Shown piece by piece: positions 57,376 through 64,000 of a DNA stretch of 64,000 bases (the stretch's first letter is position 1; each line of letters starts with the position of its first letter). The notes under the pieces are model-generated. The model worked only from the letters and a program-made list of their open reading frames with translations, ran no database searches and was not told the DNA's origin. A program made the position numbers and the translations under genes. Source of the stretch: Manihot esculenta (taxonomy: Eukaryota; Streptophyta; Magnoliopsida; Malpighiales; Euphorbiaceae); contig NC_035161.2 of assembly GCF_001659605.2 (NCBI RefSeq), positions 7,827,556 through 7,891,555 on the forward strand. Reading direction: 5' to 3'.

Positions 57376-58509
57376 TAAATCAATCGAGTCAAGTTGAAAA
57401 GGAGGTATCCATTCGGGATCAATATCAAAAACTAAAGAATTCCCACCCATACTCAACTTAATCAAGCTTCTGAGGTTTAACAAGTGAAGTTCAGAAAGCT
57501 CCCCATGCAATGAATTCTGACTGAATTCTAGTCTTTCAAGGTTGTAAAGCTGTCCAATGGATACAGGAATTGAACCCCAGAAAGAGTTTTCAGAAAGAGA
57601 AAGATCTTTCAGGCGTTTAAATTGGCCCAAATTATCTGGAATACTACTAGAAAAGGAATTGTTTAAAAGAATCAGATTCTCTAAACTGTTCTTGATGCAA
57701 CCGGATGAGTTGCCAAAAGTTCCGGAAATCTCACCGCTGAACTTGTTGTAACCCAAGTATAGCTCAATCAAATTGCAAAGCCTGTTCAACGTGTTGGGTA
57801 TGTTGCCTTCCAAAGAATTAGAATCCGCATCAAGGGAAGCAAGAGATTTAAGATTACTGATATCAGTGGAAAGAGACCCTCGGAAAGGACCAGAGTGTAG
57901 AACAAGATTTTGAAGTTTGGTAATATTATATAACCATCTAGGGATTGTGGAATGGAAGTTGTTCCATCCAAGGTTGAGAACCTCAAGAGATGTAAAATTG
58001 ACATGTGAAACATCACCAATGATGGAAAGCTCACAATTCCACAATTCTAATTCTAGTAAAGAAGGAAGCATGTTTATTGACTGCAACCAATTGTCACACT
58101 TGTCCAGGACCACGAACGGCAAGTATAAGTATTTCAAAGAAGATGGAAAATGGAGGCTGTGGATTACCAATGAAGGATTCAAACTGAGATCAAGATACTG
58201 CAAGTTTGAAAGATTTCCAAGATGAAGGGAAATGTTTCCCATGATGGGCGCCCAAGAAAGAACGAGCTTAACTACATGACCGGTTATGTTATCGCAAGTG
58301 ACTCCGTCCCATCTGCAGCAGTCATCTCCCACCCATGAAGGCAATGAGTTTGAATTGTTGAGGAGGCTTGACTTGAACTTCACAAGAGCTTCTCTTTCAG
58401 TCTTGATACAGCTTCCATTGAAATTATCTCCATTGCAGAAGGAGGAAACGCTTTGAAGTAGAATGAGCAAGGCAAGAATCTCAACAACATTGGCAGTTGA
58501 TGTTCCCAT
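57376..58509 (-). pseudogene. RLP2, N-terminal part (split by an Athila-like element)
   Basis: 378 codons: signal peptide (the same first 40 or so residues as RLP1), LRRNT_2 with CCRWDGVTC and about ten LRRs, ending PPFQLDSIDL. The next codon, TGA, comes from the LTR end. With the C-terminal part (540 codons) the length is 918, equal to RLP1, and the frame is the same on both sides of the insertion, so the gene was probably whole until the element arrived. As it stands this part could encode a secreted LRR fragment without membrane anchor. Differences from RLP1 cluster at surface positions of the LRRs. Confidence 0.92.
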
Positions 58510-59845
58510 AACTTCTCAATTAAAAAACAAACACTCTAGCAGATTTTAGAAATTAAATCTATAATATTTATATGCTTATTTTGTAACTAATTTACAAATT
58601 TTAATATATTTAAACATATTAACACATTTTCATAAATAATAAAATAAAATGTTCTTTTTAATCAATAATGATATTTTAGAAAATAGTTTTCATTAATTTA
58701 ACATTAATTTTTTTCATAAAATGATCATTTTATAAGGGTAATTACATTCAAATAAAATTTGAAGTTATATGAATTGTCTTAATTTTTTTTATATAAATTT
58801 ATATACTCAATCTTTCAATTTTATATTAATTATAGTAATATGCTATCAAATCAAATTGTCACCATGGCCCTAAACTTTCCTAGCAATTTCTGTACTGTGA
58901 AAAAAATTCACTTGAATTGCCTTGTTGGAAAATATATTTATTGTTGGAGAGCAGCTTGGTGGCTTAAAAATAAAAATAAGACTTTGAAAGACTCATCTCT
59001 GTAGACTTGGAATTTTGAGTCATCCAGTGCCTTTGGTACCAAATTTCCAATTGAAGCATAGATTATTAATTCAATTGCTGTCAATTTTGTTGAGACGATA
59101 TTATCAGAATTTAACATTTTTTTCTTTCATCTGTTATTTTTTTTTTAAATTTTTAATTAATTTATAAACTTTTTAAACTCAAAAAATTAAATAAAATAAT
59201 AACCGTAAATATTATTTCCGATTAATAAACAACATATAAATACGCTCAGAAGTTAAAACAGATAAAATATCACTGGAAAGAACAAATCACTTGGTATAAC
59301 TAGCATAATATATAACTACTCCAGACTGCATATGAACAACCACATTAATTTGTCATTGAATCTAAATTCAAATCTAATGAATACCTGATAAAAAAGAAAA
59401 AAAAAAGAATTTTATTTTAAAATCAACCTTGTGCACGTTAAGTTGTTTAAATTAGGAAAGGGTCTCTCTTAAAGCAATAGCCTCTGATGAATGAGCAGCG
59501 GAGTAAATCCTAAAACTTCAATGCAAAAGTTTGTCCGATCATTTTGGACAACAACGGTATTCTTGAATATGTAGGGTTGCATCTAATTACATTATGTACT
59601 ACTAATTGCAGGAGAACTCCAACCTTGAATATGTAACTCAATCACATAAAATTAAAACAAATAAACAAGAATAATCGAGATTTCTTTTAAAAATTACATA
59701 AAAATTATAGTTTTGGTCAAATTAGTTAAAGTTTCTTCTCTAGTTTTCAAGGTACAAAATTTCAATTACTTAATTAAATTAATCTATTGTGGATTAATAA
59801 ATAAACTTAAGTATATAAGATTGAAATTCAACGAATGCCTTTAGA
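58510..59845. other. 5' flank of RLP2
   Basis: 58510-58612 equals the RLP1 promoter region, including TATAAATA (58565-58572, minus strand). 58745-58940 matches 44290-44520; 58980-59075 is a partial short-ORF module; 59075-59845 matches 46010-46815. Between these blocks RLP1 and RLP2 flanks differ by deletions. No other gene. Confidence 0.7.
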
Positions 59846-60441
59846 TGATCTGAGATTTAAAAAGAAATCCTAAGCTTAATCTGAATGGGTCATGCTCCCC
59901 TCTTTTATTCTTTTTTTTTTTTTGTCCTTTAGTGACGCATAACCACCACCCTGCTACAATGCCACCTGTCGCTTTCACACAGAGTCGTACGTACGGGCGT
60001 ACTTGCCTACCCACCATTGTCAGGCGGCCATTTAATTCTCCTCCAGCACTCGTACTGATAAGATCGTGGTATAGCTGGGCCTACTCTCCTACTCTCCATC
60101 AAGTTAGATGAATTGGGTTCCTCTCTAATGAGGCCGGCCCTCGATCAGCCCAGTCTACTTCAACCGCGGGCTGGGTGGTATGCTGATGGATTAGCTTACA
60201 TAGTGGGCTCTGTTGGATTTTGGGCCTGACTCTTCTACCAGGACTCGGCCTTAGCCTGGGTGCTAGCAGTTATCAAGTGCCCATTTACCTCCTCATTAGT
60301 TATTCCATGATTAATGATGGGGTAAATCTCTAACTCTCAATTATGACCACGCGGCCCTAGTGAGGCTCCCATCAAAACTTCTCTTTCCTGCCTTTACCCA
60401 TTTCAAATTTATGCCTTCAGTTTCGCTCTAGACTCTTCTTC

Positions 60442-62680
60442 TTGCTCTGCTTCCTTGAATCCGTCTTTCCCCCTCTCTGCAAAATTTTCCCGAGTTACAT
60501 CTCTATTTTCCTGATGGCCATCGTTAGAATTCCTGACAGTAGGTCTGAGGTCTACGGTCACCCTTCCACTCTTTCCAATTTTTTCTCCGCCGACTACATA
60601 AACACCTCCATCTACAGGATTAGGGCCCTCTTCGCAATGAGAGGATTATTCTTCCTGTTGCTCCGCCGGTGGGTTTGATAGACCCCCAACAAAGTCATAG
60701 CTTGATCTTCTATCTTAAGCAACGCGACTTCGGGTTAACCTTCCCTTTCTCTCCCTTTTTTATCGAGGTCTTTCATCACTTCGGAGTGACCCCTCGCATG
60801 TTATGTCTGAATTCTATCCTCTTCATGTGTTCCTTCGAGTCCATAAGTCTGTGTTGTGGTTTTGCCCCTTCTGTCACTCTATTTTCTACCTTTTTCCATT
60901 TAGTTCGAGCAAATCACAAGTTTTACTACTTTGCTCTCTAGGGAGGGTTGTCCATCTCTGCGAGGTACAAAGACAAAATAAAAGGCTGGGCTAAGGCCTT
61001 TGTGGTGGTAGAGCTGAAGGAGGGCTCTAGAATCAACTGGGATATTGATCTATCCTGGAGGGAAGGTCCCCAAGGCTGTAACGACCTTCCTCAGCTACCC
61101 TTGGTGGATCAGATCTGCCTTCTTCGACTGACCTCTATTCAAAGGAAGTATGATGTCCAGAAGTGCATGTTCGTGTTCGTGTCTAATCTTCGGCACTGCT
61201 AGGAAGCTGGTACTCATTAATAACTGTTTTCCTGTCTTTTTCTTTTTCCTTTCCAGTAGCATTTTTTCCTTTCATTGTATTTGGCATTGACTTAGGTTGT
61301 TTTTGTTTTTTCAGCTTCCTCCATGCCAATGGACAAGATCAGACCTCCTAAGAATTTCACCATGTCCAGTGAGAGCATGAAGGCCACTCTAGAGGCCTTC
61401 AAGGCAGGCCGGTCAGTTGCGAATGTGACCTGCGAAGTTTTTCATGCTGTCACTCCTACTATGGCAGGTCGGACTGCTCCTCCCGCTTCTTCTCAGGTGC
61501 TGGTTCCCGTGGCTAAAGGCTCTTGGTCTATGGCCTCTAGGGCCTCTACTAAGGGTAAGGCTCCGACCTCCTTCAAGTCTCCGACGACTTCGAAGCTCAA
61601 ATCCACCTCTAATCCAACCTCTAGGGAGCCCATCACCATCAATAAGTCCACTGAGAGTGGCTCCAAGGGGGGAATTGAGGTTGCTCCTCTAGCAACTCAA
61701 TCCCGCCAGGATGCTGCTGTCATTGTAATTGGTGAGGCTGCTGGCAAGCGAGCCCAAACTTTTGAGGCCTCCCGTGAGGGCCGGACTGTCAAGAAAGCGC
61801 ACACGATAGGGCCTCCAGAGACTGATTCTCCTTCCTCCATAGACAAAGGGAAACAGAACGTGGAGCAGCTAGGGGTGAGCAGTATTCGATTCAAACCGAA
61901 AAAACCGACCGAACCGAACCGATTTGAAAATTTGATTCGATTTTTTATATATTTCAGTTCGGTTCGGTTTTTAATTTTAGAAATTTTGGTTATTTCGGTT
62001 CGGTTCGGTTTTGATCAGAAAAAAATCGAAAAAACTGAACCGAACCGATTAGTGAAAAATAATATGTTTTTTCAATAATATAGAGAAATTAAATCATATT
62101 AAGATTAAAATATTTTAATTAAATTTTAAAATACTAAAAATAAAGTGTACAAAATAAAAAAATTATTAAAAATCAAAACCGATTAAACCGAATCGAATCG
62201 AACCGAATCAGACCGGTTCGGTTCGATTCGATTTCTGACCAAAATCGGTTCGGTTCGATTTTCATAAACATATAAATTTTGGTTTTTGGTTTATTCGGTT
62301 CGGTTCAGTTTTGCACCGAACCGACCAAATGCTCACCCCTAGGAGCAGCTGTCCTCAGCTCCCGACAACGAGCTCCTCAACGCCACCGAGGTGACTCTAA
62401 AGTCTCTGCCAGATTTTGTGGCTGAAATGTTGTGCACTTGGATGTTTGGGGGAACTCTGGAAGCCTCAGACCCTCACTTCCTCTCTCTCGTTAGCCACCT
62501 TGCTCGCTCCACCACTCAACAATTCGCATTTAATTCCCGCTCTCTAGACGATCTCGGAGAAATTCTGAGGGAGATGTTCCTTATGGTAAGTCACTGTTCC
62601 TTAAGGGTATTTTTAATAATTTTGCTTTCTCTAACTCTGTTTTTTCTTTTAAGCTTTTGGGATCTTCCTCGAGATTGATG
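60442..62680 (+). pseudogene. Antisense ORF (Transposase_28-like) of the Tat fragment, copy 3
   Basis: Pieces in order: 60520-60941 (PSTLSNFFSADYINTSIYRI, then QRDFGLTFPFSPFFIEVFHH and SILFMCSFESISLCCGFAPS), a stop at FYYFAL, then 60948-61202 (SARYKDKIKGWAKAFVVVEL, WDIDLSWREGPQGCNDLPQL, LLRLTSIQRKYDVQK), a likely intron (GAAGCTG|GTACTC near 61205 to TTTTTCAG|CTTCC near 61314), 61323-61869 (PPKNFTMSSESMKATLEAFK and a Ser/Pro/Lys-rich tail), the MITE, and 62342-62680 (APDNELLNATEVTLKSLPDF). Several stops and shifts. Together with the other two copies it defines one conserved protein of unknown function antisense to the element. Confidence 0.7.
61870..62341 (+). mobile_element. hAT-like MITE
   Basis: 472 bp with perfect 12-bp terminal inverted repeats TAGGGGTGAGCA / TGCTCACCCCTA and an 8-bp duplication GGAGCAGC (61862-61869, 62342-62349). 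The empty site is seen in the paralogue at 48700 (GTGGAGCAGCTGTCC). TIR start TAGGGNTG and 8-bp TSD are the marks of the hAT superfamily. The interior has long inverted stretches rich in CGGTTCGGTT / AACCGAACCG, so single strands would fold; no ORF for a transposase. Confidence 0.93.
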
Positions 62681-62769
62681 CAAGGAACCGGTCTTTCTAG
62701 AGCTCGGTGGAGCAGCGCATCACCGAGGAGCGAAGGGACGAGAACATCGTTGCCAACGGCGACACTCGA

Positions 62770-64000
62770 TGTAACACCCCTTACCCTATCAAAGAGTAGA
62801 CAGAGCAAGGAATGTCACAAACTATACCTTTTTAGATATATCAAGACTAAACAATTTCTTTTATCTGTAAACACCAAGTTTTTAGGTAATACATGTAACC
62901 TTCATCAAGTGATTAAAATAAATGGGAGATTTCTAAACCAAAATTTTTCGGCAGAGTTTCCTCTGTTTCATTAGCACTTTAACCTGTAATACATATGAAC
63001 ATCACACTTATAATACACTAACAATTGTCATTTGATATCTTACTATTCTTTGATTACATAACCTTTACACTCCTATTAAATATGTACATGCCAAAATATA
63101 ACTGCACTATGACTCAGAGACTCAAAACAACCAGCTATGATGATGGCCTTGATATCTGATGTAGATCTCTGATAACTTCCGTTGCCCCTATTTTATCTAC
63201 AACCTGCGTGAGGTAAAAACCAACACACTGAGCTAATGCTTAGTGGGTGATAGCAATAATAACAGAATAAAACAAACAAGTTCACATATATCGATAATCA
63301 AGTAAACCATTACAAGCTAGTAGATGCAAACATGTTAACATTCACCAATAAGTTCACAAAATCAAATATCAATCTTAATTAAGATCTTAGCCCTTATAAA
63401 CACATAGTAGGATCGACTAGGTAGATAAGAAGTTATATCGGTAGGCACAGGGTGCCGAACGGTAGGCTCAGAGGCCAAAACTGTGATAGCAGGGCTCTGT
63501 GGCCATGCTTATGAGGTACCAGATATGTAACCTCAAATATAGATCATGTATCGGTAGCAGTACTGTGAACTCTGTATGTTTATATGGCATGCCATACCCT
63601 TAAACTAACCTCGACTCCTATTACGTTTACCAGAGCCAAATACCATTAATTCAATGTATCAATGTCAAATGCATGCCATTTGAAGCTATTTCAATTCATT
63701 TTCCAAAGTACATATATCATATGCCAATATTTACAATATGGAAAATTAATGGCAAATAGTGCAAAACTTTATTGACTTAGCATTTCAATATAGAAAACTA
63801 CATTCTTCCATATATTGCATAAACTTTTTAGGTAGTTTAGAGTTACAATTAAACTTCAGTTTCTTCATAAGAAATGTATATTTATGCCTTATCTTTCCAA
63901 CAAGGTATGGTTCATGCAAATTTGATCATCCTAGCTTAAGTTATGAATTTTTCTTTACAAGCTGCTCAATAAGGTATTAATCAGTCCAGTATTGGTACCT
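62770..64000 (-). mobile_element. Part of another LTR, minus strand, running off the window
   Basis: TGTAACACCCCTTACCC begins abruptly inside the Tat fragment; on the minus strand that is an LTR end GGGTAAGGGGTGTTACA. The block ACACTGAGCTAATGCTTAGTGGGTG (near 63207-63245) resembles the ACTGGGCTTTTTAGCTCACC block of other gypsy LTRs in this window. The rest of the stretch has no convincing ORF. The expected left TSD is CTCGA (62765-62769), the right copy being outside. Confidence 0.6.

Larger units (their letters stand above)
59846..62769 (-). mobile_element. 3' end of a minus-strand Tat-like element, copy 3
   Basis: 3' LTR at 59846-60275, antisense ORF on the plus strand from about 60442 to 62680, interrupted by a MITE (61870-62341). 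The fragment ends where another LTR begins at 62770. Same left flank as the fragment at 46816, which shows it is a duplicate; this copy keeps about 600 bases more of the antisense ORF. Confidence 0.8.

Overview
The window is nuclear DNA of a flowering plant: intron-poor LRR receptor-like protein genes set in nested plant-type LTR retrotransposons (Tekay-, Athila- and Tat-like Ty3/gypsy lineages), AT-rich intergenic DNA and a hAT-type MITE. The species cannot be fixed from the sequence; a woody eudicot is a reasonable guess and nothing stronger. No rRNA, tRNA, CRISPR or prokaryotic feature was seen.

Left part (1-29498) is one stack of nested retrotransposons. The outermost is a minus-strand Tat-like element whose RT runs off the left edge (1-169), resumes at 18699-21651 and ends with its PBS and 5' LTR at 29025-29498. 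Into its RT went a minus-strand Tekay-type chromovirus block (170-18698, TSD GTTTT) with the tandem form LTR-internal-LTR-internal-LTR. Inside the first internal region sits a plus-strand relative (3042-9956, TSD AAAAC), and inside that a solo LTR (4980-7162, TSD GGGCA). A plus-strand Athila-like element (21652-28871, TSD CTGTG) is inserted separately in the 5' leader of the Tat element.

Right part (29499-62769) is a minus-strand cluster of EIX/HcrVf-like receptor-like protein genes. Copy RLP1 (30249-33005) is intact, 918 aa. RLP3 (40158-42026) is a pseudogene with a frameshift and a deletion of about 0.9 kb. RLP2 (49178-50805 plus 57376-58509) would also be 918 codons but is split by a young plus-strand Athila-like element (50806-57375, TSD TAAAT, both LTRs 1505 bp). 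A solo Tekay-type LTR (36506-38593, TSD ATTAT) lies between RLP1 and RLP3. Three truncated Tat fragments (42610-43681, 46816-48735, 59846-62769) carry an antisense ORF of the putative gypsy-type transposon (Transposase_28) kind; one is split by a 472-bp hAT-like MITE with an 8-bp TSD. The gene flanks and the Tat fragments recur together, so the cluster grew by segmental duplication. From 62770 to the right edge is part of another LTR.

Two points stand out. Both multi-copy retrotransposon families are deletion derivatives that keep a protease-region ORF but lack most of RT, RNase H and integrase, with the same deletion in every copy, which suggests non-autonomous families moved in trans. Both families are also full of a short family-specific palindrome (TTCGGCSGCCGAA in the Tekay-like LTRs, GTGATTTGCCCAAATCAC in the Athila-like LTRs and coding region). 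I found no clear case of a wholly new functional system; the most useful biological leads are the disrupted RLP allele, the hypervariable positions between RLP1 and RLP2, and an unidentified short ORF module repeated upstream of the RLP copies.
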